Below are positions 1-5,216 of a DNA stretch of 6,413 bases, one piece after another (the first letter of the stretch is position 1; every line of letters starts with the position of its first letter). The position numbers were made by a program, and so were the translations under genes. The notes under the pieces were generated by a model. That model was not told the origin of the DNA and did not search any database. It saw nothing but the letters and a program-made list of their open reading frames with translations. This DNA comes from an uncultured Actinomycetes bacterium (GTDB taxonomy: Bacteria > Actinomycetota > Actinomycetes > Nanopelagicales > Nanopelagicaceae), in assembly GCA_903865885.1 (NCBI GenBank), contig CAIPLJ010000105.1, forward strand, positions 1 to 6,413. The letters run 5' to 3'.

Positions 1-1245
1 ACCAAGCTCAACCTGCGTTATTCGCAGATGGCCCCCATCACCACGTGGGAAGAGAAGAACACCGGCAACAACTTGCCCGCGCAGATTGAAATTTATGCAG
101 ATAGCGATCACCACGATGAGTACAACTTCATGTTTATCGCTAAAGGTGGCGGCAGCGCTAATAAATCATTCCTATATCAAGAGACAAAGGCTGTACTAAA
201 CCCAACTTCATTTATGAATTGGCTCGATGAGAAGTTACGTTCTATCGGAACAGCTGCATGTCCTCCGTATCACCTTGCAATTGTCATTGGTGGAACAAGT
301 GCCGAGCACACAGTCAAGACTGCAAAACTTGCCAGCACCCACTATCTCGATAACTTACCTACATCGGGCGATGCTGCAACCGGCCACGGATTTCGCGATA
401 TTGCTCTGGAAGAAGAAGTATTTAAGCTGACTCAGAAGCTTGGAATCGGTGCGCAATTTGGGGGCAAGTACTTCTGTCACGATGTGCGCGTCGTTCGATT
501 GCCTCGTCATGGCGCATCTCTACCCATCGCTATTGCTGTCTCGTGCTCTGCAGATCGTCAGGCAAAGGCGAAGATCACCAAAGATGGAATATTCCTCGAA
601 GAGCTCGAGACTGATCCTGCCCACTTCTTACCTGAGACAACCGATGAGCACCTCGACGATAAGGTCGTGAAGATTGATCTCAATCAGTCAATGGATGCAA
701 TCCGCGCCGAGCTTTCTAAGCACCCTGTAAAGACCCGCGTTTCACTGACCGGAACTATTGTGGTTGCTCGCGATATCGCCCATGCAAAGATTAAAGAGAT
801 GTTAGATGCGGGCAAGCCAATGCCTGAATACTTAAAGAAATACGCGGTCTATTACGCAGGTCCTGCAAAGACTCCTGTCGGCATGGCATCAGGTTCCTTT
901 GGTCCAACGACTGCAGGACGTATGGATTCCTATGTTGATCAATTCCAATCACATGGCGGATCTCTTGTGATGTTGGCAAAGGGCAATCGTTCAAAGCAAG
1001 TGACAGATGCCTGCAAGAGCCACGGTGGTTTCTATCTCGGATCTATCGGAGGACCTGCTGCTCGCCTTGCTCAAGATTGCATTACAAAAGTTGAGGTCTT
1101 AGATTTCCCAGAGCTCGGGATGGAAGCTGTCTGGAAGATTGATGTTGTGGACTTCCCAGCATTTATCGTTGTCGACGATAAGGGAAATGATTTCTTTGCG
1201 GAAACTATGCGTCCATTAACAATTGGTTCGAAGCCAGAGAATTAA
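1..1245 (+). CDS. Class I fumarate hydratase, iron–sulfur type (5' end outside window)
   Basis: This enzyme interconverts fumarate and L-malate in the TCA cycle in the cytoplasm, using a [4Fe-4S] cluster. The frame is open from base 1 and reads TKLNLRYSQ straight into the ATG at 28. That ATG is therefore internal, and about 140–160 N-terminal residues lie upstream. Numbering from the ATG at 28, two of the three expected cluster cysteines are visible: Cys78 in ACPPYHLA and Cys173 in VSCSADRQ. Their 95-residue spacing fits the family (E. coli FumA Cys224 and Cys318, from memory); the first ligand would lie outside the window. The C-terminal domain has VARD (Arg248), the FGPTTAGRMDSY loop (Thr294, Arg298), Lys318 in MLAKGN and GGFYLGSIGGPAA. 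These line up with catalytic and substrate residues of Leishmania class I fumarase. The visible part is intact to a TAA stop. The family also includes tartrate dehydratases, but this continuous alpha–beta form is fumarase-like. Confidence 0.95.
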   Translation, partial: TKLNLRYSQMAPITTWEEKNTGNNLPAQIEIYADSDHHDEYNFMFIAKGGGSANKSFLYQETKAVLNPTSFMNWLDEKLRSIGTAACPPYHLAIVIGGTSAEHTVKTAKLASTHYLDNLPTSGDAATGHGFRDIALEEEVFKLTQKLGIGAQFGGKYFCHDVRVVRLPRHGASLPIAIAVSCSADRQAKAKITKDGIFLEELETDPAHFLPETTDEHLDDKVVKIDLNQSMDAIRAELSKHPVKTRVSLTGTIVVARDIAHAKIKEMLDAGKPMPEYLKKYAVYYAGPAKTPVGMASGSFGPTTAGRMDSYVDQFQSHGGSLVMLAKGNRSKQVTDACKSHGGFYLGSIGGPAARLAQDCITKVEVLDFPELGMEAVWKIDVVDFPAFIVVDDKGNDFFAETMRPLTIGSKPEN

Positions 1246-1248
1246 AAC

Positions 1249-1851
1249 TTAGTAATATCGGTGGCTCTGCCATTTTGCCCATGCAGCGCATGGATTGTCA
1301 TAACGAAGACTGATGTAGTGAAGTCCCCATCGAATCTGGGTCACTGGGTTGGTTCGCCAATCGTTTGAGATGATCTCCATCTTCACCGCTGGCAACGCCT
1401 GTGCAATTCCGTGAGCGCCTGAGTTGTAATTATGCGCTTTGTAATTCCAATGGCTCTCTTTGCTCCACAATTTATTGAGGCAGCTGTACTGATCATCGCC
1501 CCAAGCAAAATCAGTATTCATGATCGCCTTGGCGACCTTCTTTGCACCCATAATGCTTCGTGCCATTTCAACCTGCTGGCTAATGCCAGCAACAACTGCC
1601 ATCTCAGCCATTTGGCTGGCAAGAGAACCTTGGGCCGGATTGGAACTGACCGTCAGGCTCTTTGAGTTTGAACTATGAGTATCGGGTAGAGAGACTCGGA
1701 TCGTCATGGGAAAGTCGAGACCGTAGGCAGTTGGTTGAGCCGCGGCAAGGATGAGAAGTCCGCCGACAGTTGCCCAGAGAGCTGGCTTGGTTGCCCGAGA
1801 TATGCGCAGGCTGGAGATAGATCTGATAAAGCCGCGAGGGTCTAGCTTCAT
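1249..1851 (-). CDS. Secreted SLT-like lytic transglycosylase, 200 aa
   Basis: A probable peptidoglycan-cleaving exported protein. I start it at the ATG at 1851–1849 because AAGGAAGGAG lies 5 nt upstream; the frame also reaches an ATG at 1956, but that would add 35 residues with no hydrophobic segment ahead of the signal sequence. Residues 20–45 form a basic-then-hydrophobic signal peptide or anchor (ATVGGLLILAAAQPTAYG). Residues 46–112 are a low-complexity linker rich in Ser, Ala and Met. Residues 115–200 form the catalytic domain: CLNKLWSKESHW with the likely catalytic Glu132, then SGAHGIAQALP (144–154), then NPVTQIRWGLHYI (168–180). Cys124 and Cys188 could form a disulfide. This compact domain is the one at the C-terminus of many actinobacterial transglycosylases and resuscitation-promoting-type proteins. 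No LysM or G5 domain is present. The 271-bp leader suggests its own regulation. Enzymatic activity is inferred from the family. Confidence 0.85.
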   Translation of the reverse strand: MKLDPRGFIRSISSLRISRATKPALWATVGGLLILAAAQPTAYGLDFPMTIRVSLPDTHSSNSKSLTVSSNPAQGSLASQMAEMAVVAGISQQVEMARSIMGAKKVAKAIMNTDFAWGDDQYSCLNKLWSKESHWNYKAHNYNSGAHGIAQALPAVKMEIISNDWRTNPVTQIRWGLHYISLRYDNPCAAWAKWQSHRYY

Positions 1852-1856
1852 ATCTA

Positions 1857-1866
1857 CTCCTTCCTT
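1857..1866 (-). promoter_or_regulatory. Strong ribosome binding site of the transglycosylase gene
   Basis: On the minus strand AAGGAAGGAG ends 5 nt before the ATG at 1851–1849. It is the best Shine–Dalgarno match in the window and decides the start in favour of the 200-residue protein over the longer 235-codon frame. Confidence 0.8.
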
Positions 1867-1888
1867 CTCTCGATCCACGTCGCAACAA

Positions 1889-1916
1889 GGCCTCAGATTG
1901 AGGCCCAGCGCTTGGG
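1889..1916 (-). promoter_or_regulatory. Two overlapping hairpins in the transglycosylase leader
   Basis: In the transcript, GGCCTCA-ATC-TGAGGCC (1905 down to 1889) is a perfect 7-bp stem with a 3-nt loop, ending 22 nt before the Shine–Dalgarno sequence. Just upstream, CCCA-AGCGC-TGGG (1916 down to 1904) can form a 4-bp stem that uses two of the same G residues, so the two cannot both form fully. This arrangement is compatible with an attenuator or other leader control. The downstream TTGTTGCG is too poor in T for a clear intrinsic terminator. I did not find the conserved segments of the c-di-AMP (ydaO) riboswitch, the class I would expect before such a gene. The regulatory role is inference. 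Confidence 0.35.
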
Positions 1917-1944
1917 GGAATGGGTTAAGGCTGGCAAGTGATGG

Positions 1945-1968
1945 GGGGTGTCGCAAATTGTGACCCCC
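1945..1968. repeat. Inverted repeat in the transglycosylase leader
   Basis: The plus strand has GTCGCAAATTGTGAC at 1950–1964, an odd-length palindrome with one G/T mismatch pair. It is flanked by GGGG (1945–1948) and CCCC (1965–1968), with T1949 bulged. As RNA it would fold into an interrupted GC-capped hairpin; as DNA it resembles a dimeric regulator's operator. There is no T-tract on either side, so it is not a clear terminator. Confidence 0.4.
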
Positions 1969-2036
1969 GTGAGTCGCAGATTCTCAGGATTGGGGCGGTC
2001 TGTGGATAGGTAAAAGTGCAGGTCAGTTAGGGCAAA

Positions 2037-2063
2037 GTCCTAAATGTCCTATTTGTCACTGTG
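2037..2063. repeat. Three 9-bp direct repeat units
   Basis: The plus strand reads GTCCTAAAT, GTCCTATTT and GTCACTGTG in immediate succession. The first two units share GTCCTA and the third keeps GTC at the same 9-bp phase. The array lies about 190–215 bp upstream of the transglycosylase start and downstream of phoH2. Regularly phased short repeats in a non-coding region can be regulator binding sites; no regulator is identifiable here. Confidence 0.4.
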
Positions 2064-2070
2064 AGATTTA

Positions 2071-2122
2071 AAGAGGGCCCATTCGGGCTTCAGGTGGCAG
2101 ACACGGGTGAGGGCTATGGGCC
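2071..2122 (-). terminator. Possible weak terminator after phoH2
   Basis: Immediately after the phoH2 TAA stop, the transcript has GGCCCAT (2122–2116). Its exact complement ATGGGCC follows at 2082–2076, and CTCTTTAAAT comes after that. A smaller alternative stem, GCCC-GAAT-GGGC (2088–2077), uses the same 3' arm. The T-run is only three bases and the loop of the larger stem is long, so termination is likely inefficient if it occurs. Confidence 0.35.
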
Positions 2123-3457
2123 TTACGCCGGTGGACCTTCGAGCATCTCGGTGACAAGGGCGGCAATGGGCGAGCGCTCTGATCGAGTCAGGGTCACATG
2201 TGCGAAGAGCGGGTGGCCTTTGAGGGTTTCAACTACTGCGACGACGCCATCATGGCGACCAACTCGCAAGTTATCGCGCTGGGCAACGTCGTGGGTCATC
2301 ACTACTCGCGAGCCTTGTCCGATTCGTGAGAGCACTGTCAGCAGAACACCGCGTTCTAGCGACTGGGCCTCATCGACGATGACAAAAGAATCGTGCAGAG
2401 AGCGGCCACGGATGTGGGTCAGTGGCAAGACTTCAATCAATCCGCGATCGATGACTTCATCAATGACCGCTTGGCTGACCAATGCGCCCAAGGTATCGAA
2501 GACTGCCTGGGCCCAAGGCGACATCTTCTCGCCTTCGCTTCCGGGCAGGTATCCAAGTTCTTGCCCGCCGACGGGATAGAGAGGACGGAAGATGACAACT
2601 TTCTTATGGAGGCGCTTCTCCATCACAGCTTCAAGGCCAGCGCAGAGAGCGAGCGCGGACTTTCCAGTTCCGGCGCGACCGCCGAGAGAGACGATGCCGA
2701 TGCTGTCATCAAGTAATAGGTCTAGTGCAATTCGCTGTTCTGCAGAACGTCCGTGAAGTCCAAATGCTTGGCGATCTCCGCGGACTAATTGCAGCTGCTT
2801 ATCTGCAGTGACTCGAGCAAGGGCGCTTCCTTTTTCAGAGTGGAGAACGATTCCTGTATGGACAGGAAATTGGTGAGCGCTTTCATGATCTGCGCGATCG
2901 GATGCATAGAGCTCATCGATAACGCTATGGCCGACAGAGACTTCTTCGATGCCGGTCCATCCGCTATTGGAGACAAGTTCTGCAAGATATTCCTGCGCTT
3001 CAACGCCGACCGATGATGCCTTAACGCGCAGTGGTAGATCTTTGGTGACCAATACAACGCGCTTTCCATCAGACATCAAATTCTTTGAGATTGCAAGGAT
3101 GCGCGAATCATTGGTTCCATCACGCAAGAAACCATGTGGCAAGGTACTTAAATCAGTGTGGTTGAGCTCTACTGAAAGTGTGCCGCCCTCAGGGGTAACA
3201 GTCAGTGGTGAATCAAGGCGGCCATGTTCGACACGTAAATCATCGAGTGCGCGAAGGGCTGCTCGGGCAAAGTAGCCGAGTTCAGGATGGTCGCGCTTTG
3301 TCTCAAGTTCGCCAATGACGGCTATGGGAATGATGACTTCATGTTCTTCAAATCGTTTCATTGCGCCGGGATCTGCCAGAAGTACTGATGTATCTAAAAC
3401 ATATGTTTTACGGGCAGAATTGCTCTTACTTGTCGCAGCCGATTTCGAAGTAGCCAA
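2123..3457 (-). CDS. phoH2: PhoH2-type protein: PIN ribonuclease domain fused to PhoH ATPase
   Basis: A 444-residue cytoplasmic protein of the PhoH2 family, whose mycobacterial members are described as sequence-specific RNA helicase/ribonucleases. The N-terminal PIN domain (about 17–160) opens with YVLDTSVLLADP (Asp22) and continues with an acidic position at Glu50 or Glu52, TNDSRIL (Asp117) and VTKDLPLR (Asp140), giving the acidic metal-binding set of the fold. The PhoH domain (about 228–440) has GGRAGTGKSA as Walker A (Lys266), IFRPLYPVGGQELGYLPG (289–306), and FVIVDEAQ as Walker B (Asp362, Glu363), with a late THDVAQRD segment. Length is normal for PhoH2. The start is TTG at 3457–3455: TAA lies 6 nt upstream in frame and no other start codon precedes the PIN domain. 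The ribosome site is weak (AAAGAG, 12 nt away). Nothing in the window resembles a separate antitoxin gene. Confidence 0.93.
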   Translation of the reverse strand: MATSKSAATSKSNSARKTYVLDTSVLLADPGAMKRFEEHEVIIPIAVIGELETKRDHPELGYFARAALRALDDLRVEHGRLDSPLTVTPEGGTLSVELNHTDLSTLPHGFLRDGTNDSRILAISKNLMSDGKRVVLVTKDLPLRVKASSVGVEAQEYLAELVSNSGWTGIEEVSVGHSVIDELYASDRADHESAHQFPVHTGIVLHSEKGSALARVTADKQLQLVRGDRQAFGLHGRSAEQRIALDLLLDDSIGIVSLGGRAGTGKSALALCAGLEAVMEKRLHKKVVIFRPLYPVGGQELGYLPGSEGEKMSPWAQAVFDTLGALVSQAVIDEVIDRGLIEVLPLTHIRGRSLHDSFVIVDEAQSLERGVLLTVLSRIGQGSRVVMTHDVAQRDNLRVGRHDGVVAVVETLKGHPLFAHVTLTRSERSPIAALVTEMLEGPPA

Positions 3458-3487
3458 GGCTTAACCATTCTCTTTAGTTGTGACTAG

Positions 3488-3501
3488 CCGTATCTCTACG
3501 G
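3488..3501 (-). other. Small hairpin with GAGA tetraloop in the phoH2 upstream region
   Basis: The minus strand reads CCGTA-GAGA-TACGG, a perfect 5-bp stem closing a GNRA-class tetraloop, about 30 nt before the phoH2 TTG. If transcribed it would be a stable small hairpin in the 5' leader. It has no T-tract, so I do not call it a terminator. The rest of the 156-bp gap (3458–3613) shows no coding region and no convincing promoter. Confidence 0.3.
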
Positions 3502-3613
3502 GGGGAAGAGTGGGTATTGCTTCTGACTCGTAAAAGATAGAACTAACTAATCGGACTATTGGTGCGACACGCCATCAATCAGTGAGACGTCATCCAAAGT
3601 TAACGTAGCGGAT

Positions 3614-3928
3614 TTAGCTGTACTTCTTCACAATTCTGCGCTCGGCGATAAATGAGGCGAAGGGCAGAGTGCCAGCTGCAATGAGAGCGAGGATCACGGG
3701 CAGCGACATCTTCTTCTGCACTCCAATTTGAAGAGCGGTGAGAATGTAGATGATGTAGAGGTAGCCGTGAGCGATGGGAATGAAGACCATCCACTGATGA
3801 GTATCGACAACATGGAAGATATGTTTTGCTGGCATATAGCCGAAGATCAACAGTAAGAGATTGACGCCGCAGAGAATTGCCATGAGGCGAAAGCGAGTAA
3901 GAACTCCGAAAGTCTGGGCTTCAGTCAT
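3614..3928 (-). CDS. DUF3817 family integral membrane protein, 104 aa
   Basis: A small inner-membrane protein of the actinobacterial DUF3817 family; its function is not known. Three hydrophobic segments are visible at about 14–31 (RLMAILCGVNLLLLIFGY), 48–68 (VFIPIAHGYLYIIYILTALQ) and 75–95. Family hallmarks are the PIAHGYLY segment with His54 and GTLPFASFIAERR near the C-terminus (86–98), followed by a basic tail. Its ATG forms an ATGA overlap with the stop codon of the upstream SURF1-like gene and has no good ribosome site of its own, so translation is probably coupled. That coupling hints at a shared role with oxidase assembly or the membrane, but this is inference only. Confidence 0.85.
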   Translation of the reverse strand: MTEAQTFGVLTRFRLMAILCGVNLLLLIFGYMPAKHIFHVVDTHQWMVFIPIAHGYLYIIYILTALQIGVQKKMSLPVILALIAAGTLPFASFIAERRIVKKYS

Positions 3929-4644
3929 GAGTCAATTCTATTGCCTCGGCGGCTATAAAACGGGAGCCAGAGAATGACCAGCGCCATCAACCACCAGATC
4001 ACAACGTAGGAAATGTGCTGCCAGTAAAAGCCTGGGACTCCGGAGGTAAGGACGGGAGTTTCGATTCTGGTGCGAGTTACGGCGCCAGATCGAGTGGACT
4101 CTGACTTCTCAAGAATGAAGCCATCGAAGAGTTGCATCTGGGTCATACCTGTTAGCAAACTGCTATCGAGGCGCGAAAGTTGTTGCGCAGTATTTTCTGC
4201 GCGGTCATCGTTCTGATGTGGCAGCAGCGTTCCAGTGATTTCAACGTTGGTCGACATGACGATCTCTGGGTTGGCAAGGCGATCTTTCCATAGCCCGCGA
4301 ACAACGAGGATGGCGGTATCGGTCTCATTCTGCAGAAGCGCTACATCCCAATCTGCAATACGACCTTCTCCATCGTTCTGATTCGGCGCTTTGAAATTTG
4401 CAATGTAGTGGCCAGAAGTTGAAACTATCTTGCCGATGGATTCTGGCGGAAGACTTCCATTGGCGCTTGCAATATCTGTCAGTGGATATATCTGAGTATC
4501 GACAGCTACTGTCGCTGATTTCTTCATATCCTGGGCACGGTGAAGTTGCCAGATGCCGAGTGCGATAAATGATGAGGCGAGAAGAAGTACAAGGAGCCCT
4601 TGCCCAAACTTCTTCAACCTAGAGTTCATTCTCCTGATTTTCAT
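3925..4644 (-). CDS. SURF1 family cytochrome oxidase assembly protein
   Basis: SURF1 proteins (Shy1 in yeast) assist assembly of haem-copper terminal oxidases in the membrane. This 239-residue protein has the family topology: an N-terminal membrane helix (about 16–34), a large extracytoplasmic region, and a C-terminal helix (about 212–230). Family motifs are ALGIWQLHR at 28–36 ending the first helix, VVRGLW at 114–119, and FYWQHISYVVIWWLMA at 206–221 leading into the second. Overall identity to well-known members looks low, but the layout is characteristic. The start is uncertain. ATG at 4644 has no ribosome site; ATG at 4629 has AGGAG only 1 nt away. Both lie inside the end of the upstream 48-codon gene, so coupled translation is likely. 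The stop overlaps the DUF3817 start. Confidence 0.85.
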   Translation of the reverse strand: MKIRRMNSRLKKFGQGLLVLLLASSFIALGIWQLHRAQDMKKSATVAVDTQIYPLTDIASANGSLPPESIGKIVSTSGHYIANFKAPNQNDGEGRIADWDVALLQNETDTAILVVRGLWKDRLANPEIVMSTNVEITGTLLPHQNDDRAENTAQQLSRLDSSLLTGMTQMQLFDGFILEKSESTRSGAVTRTRIETPVLTSGVPGFYWQHISYVVIWWLMALVILWLPFYSRRGNRIDS

Positions 4645-4765
4645 CGCCGCGTTTTTGTAGACGTGTGTAGCGCTTATAGAAACTTCGCAAAAGAAGAGTC
4701 ACTGCCGAAAAGAGCACGATCATTGTGAGCGAGCCAGCCATACCTACTTCGACATCTTTAGCCAT
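4619..4765 (-). CDS. Small single-span membrane protein, 48 aa
   Basis: A short gene of unknown function. The 48-residue product begins MAKDVEVGMAGSLT, has one hydrophobic stretch at about residues 10–26 (AGSLTMIVLFSAVTLLL), then a basic segment RSFYKRYTRLQKR (27–39) and an acidic, Asn/Gln-rich tail ending ENEL. The hydrophobic helix followed by positive charge suggests an N-out, C-in single-span protein. Support for coding: GGGAG lies 9 nt before the ATG, the composition is membrane-protein-like, and the end overlaps the SURF1-like start in operon fashion. Small proteins with a helix followed by a basic segment occur near DUF4307/mca loci in other actinobacteria as far as I recall, but I cannot name a family. 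It may be the first gene of the SURF1–DUF3817 cluster. Confidence 0.7.
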   Translation of the reverse strand: MAKDVEVGMAGSLTMIVLFSAVTLLLRSFYKRYTRLQKRGDENQENEL

Positions 4766-4774
4766 GAGACGATT

Positions 4775-4779
4775 CTCCC
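4775..4779 (-). promoter_or_regulatory. Ribosome binding site of the 48-aa membrane protein gene
   Basis: GGGAG on the minus strand lies 9 nt before the ATG at 4765–4763. On the plus strand the same bases (CTCCC) directly abut the ATG of the divergent DUF4307 gene at 4780, so the two translation start regions interlock. Confidence 0.5.
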
Positions 4780-5187
4780 ATGAGTTCGAAAGAGAGCCAA
4801 TTCGATTACAACGATCGATATGGAATTAAGCCTTCCACGTCAAAGTTAAATCAAACCTGGGTTCGCTATGCCACTCTCTTCGCTCTCGTAGGCGGTGCAT
4901 GGATTCTCTGGGCTGGCCTGCATCACTCAAATCCTGCAATTCGCGAAGATCTCATCTCCTTCACAACTCAAGATCCACGTAACCCTGTCATTCGGTATTC
5001 AGTACAACGACAGAATGGATCACAAGTAATTACCTGCACATTAACTGCGCGTGATATCGATAAAAATATTGTTGGTCAGATTGATGACTCAATTCCAGCG
5101 GGTGAGACCTATATCGAACGAACTATCACGATCCCTACGCGTGCAGATGCGGTCAATGCAGGCATAGCGCGCTGCCGAATTCTCTAA
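4780..5187 (+). CDS. DUF4307 family membrane-anchored protein, 135 aa
   Basis: An actinobacterial protein of unknown function, usually encoded next to greA and the mycothiol conjugate amidase gene mca. The short N-terminus carries YNDRYG (10–15), matching the family's RYG start region. One membrane helix follows at about 30–47 (YATLFALVGGAWILWAGL). Residues 50–135 form a beta-rich outer domain with VITCTLTARD (Cys86) and an end motif RADAVNAGIARCRIL (Cys132); the two cysteines could pair outside the membrane. The ATG at 4780 is the only usable start, because a TGA lies in frame at 4765–4767. It has no clear Shine–Dalgarno sequence and starts only 14 bp from the divergent 48-codon gene. greA follows after 29 bp. 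Confidence 0.82.
   Translation: MSSKESQFDYNDRYGIKPSTSKLNQTWVRYATLFALVGGAWILWAGLHHSNPAIREDLISFTTQDPRNPVIRYSVQRQNGSQVITCTLTARDIDKNIVGQIDDSIPAGETYIERTITIPTRADAVNAGIARCRIL
4815..4843 (-). promoter_or_regulatory. Candidate promoter for the 48-aa protein–SURF1–DUF3817 cluster
   Basis: The minus strand has TTGACG (4843–4838), a 17-bp spacer, then TATCGA (4820–4815). The −35 matches the consensus at five of six bases; the −10 is weak. It would start transcription near 4808, about 43 nt before the ATG at 4765, from within the coding region of the divergent DUF4307 gene. The 14-bp gap between the divergent genes is too short to hold a promoter. Confidence 0.3.
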
Positions 5188-5202
5188 TCAATATCAATCC
5201 CC

Positions 5203-5208
5203 TAACAT
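5203..5208 (+). promoter_or_regulatory. Candidate −10 element for a leaderless greA transcript
   Basis: TAACAT fits the actinobacterial TANNNT −10 pattern and lies 8 nt before the ATG at 5217. That is where a −10 sits when transcription starts at the first base of the start codon. No Shine–Dalgarno sequence precedes that ATG, which fits a leaderless mRNA. The −35 position (TTCTCT, 5180–5185) is weak. Confidence 0.4.
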
Positions 5209-5216
5209 TGACCCTT

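Noticed and set aside
28..30. ATG as the start of the fumarase
   Set aside because: The frame is open upstream to base 1 and encodes family sequence (LRYSQ), and the usual N-terminal domain with the first cluster cysteine is missing, so the gene begins outside the window.
1852..1956. N-terminal extension of the transglycosylase from the ATG at 1956
   Set aside because: The extension has no ribosome site, would bury the signal peptide, and overlaps strong inverted repeats; the ATG at 1851 has an excellent ribosome site.
1852..2122. c-di-AMP (ydaO/yuaA) riboswitch
   Set aside because: Expected by gene context, but the conserved GGGGAA, GGGGTGAATC and GACAGCTAACCTCG-like segments could not be found by eye; left as an unassigned structured leader.
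2061..2579. Plus-strand 172-codon open frame
   Set aside because: It lies almost entirely antisense to phoH2, has a composition rich in Ser, Arg and Thr without recognisable domain features, and no ribosome site; it is a shadow of phoH2.
3461..3574. Open minus-strand frame ending just before phoH2 (…LPPVEIRLVTTKENG)
   Set aside because: It looks mildly protein-like but contains no ATG, GTG or TTG, and 37 codons without a stop is not unusual by chance.
3640..4580. Shared GCGATAAATGA in the DUF3817 and SURF1-like genes (near 3646 and 4564)
   Set aside because: Both copies are within coding sequence for similar hydrophobic residues (SFIA); most likely chance similarity rather than a repeat element.
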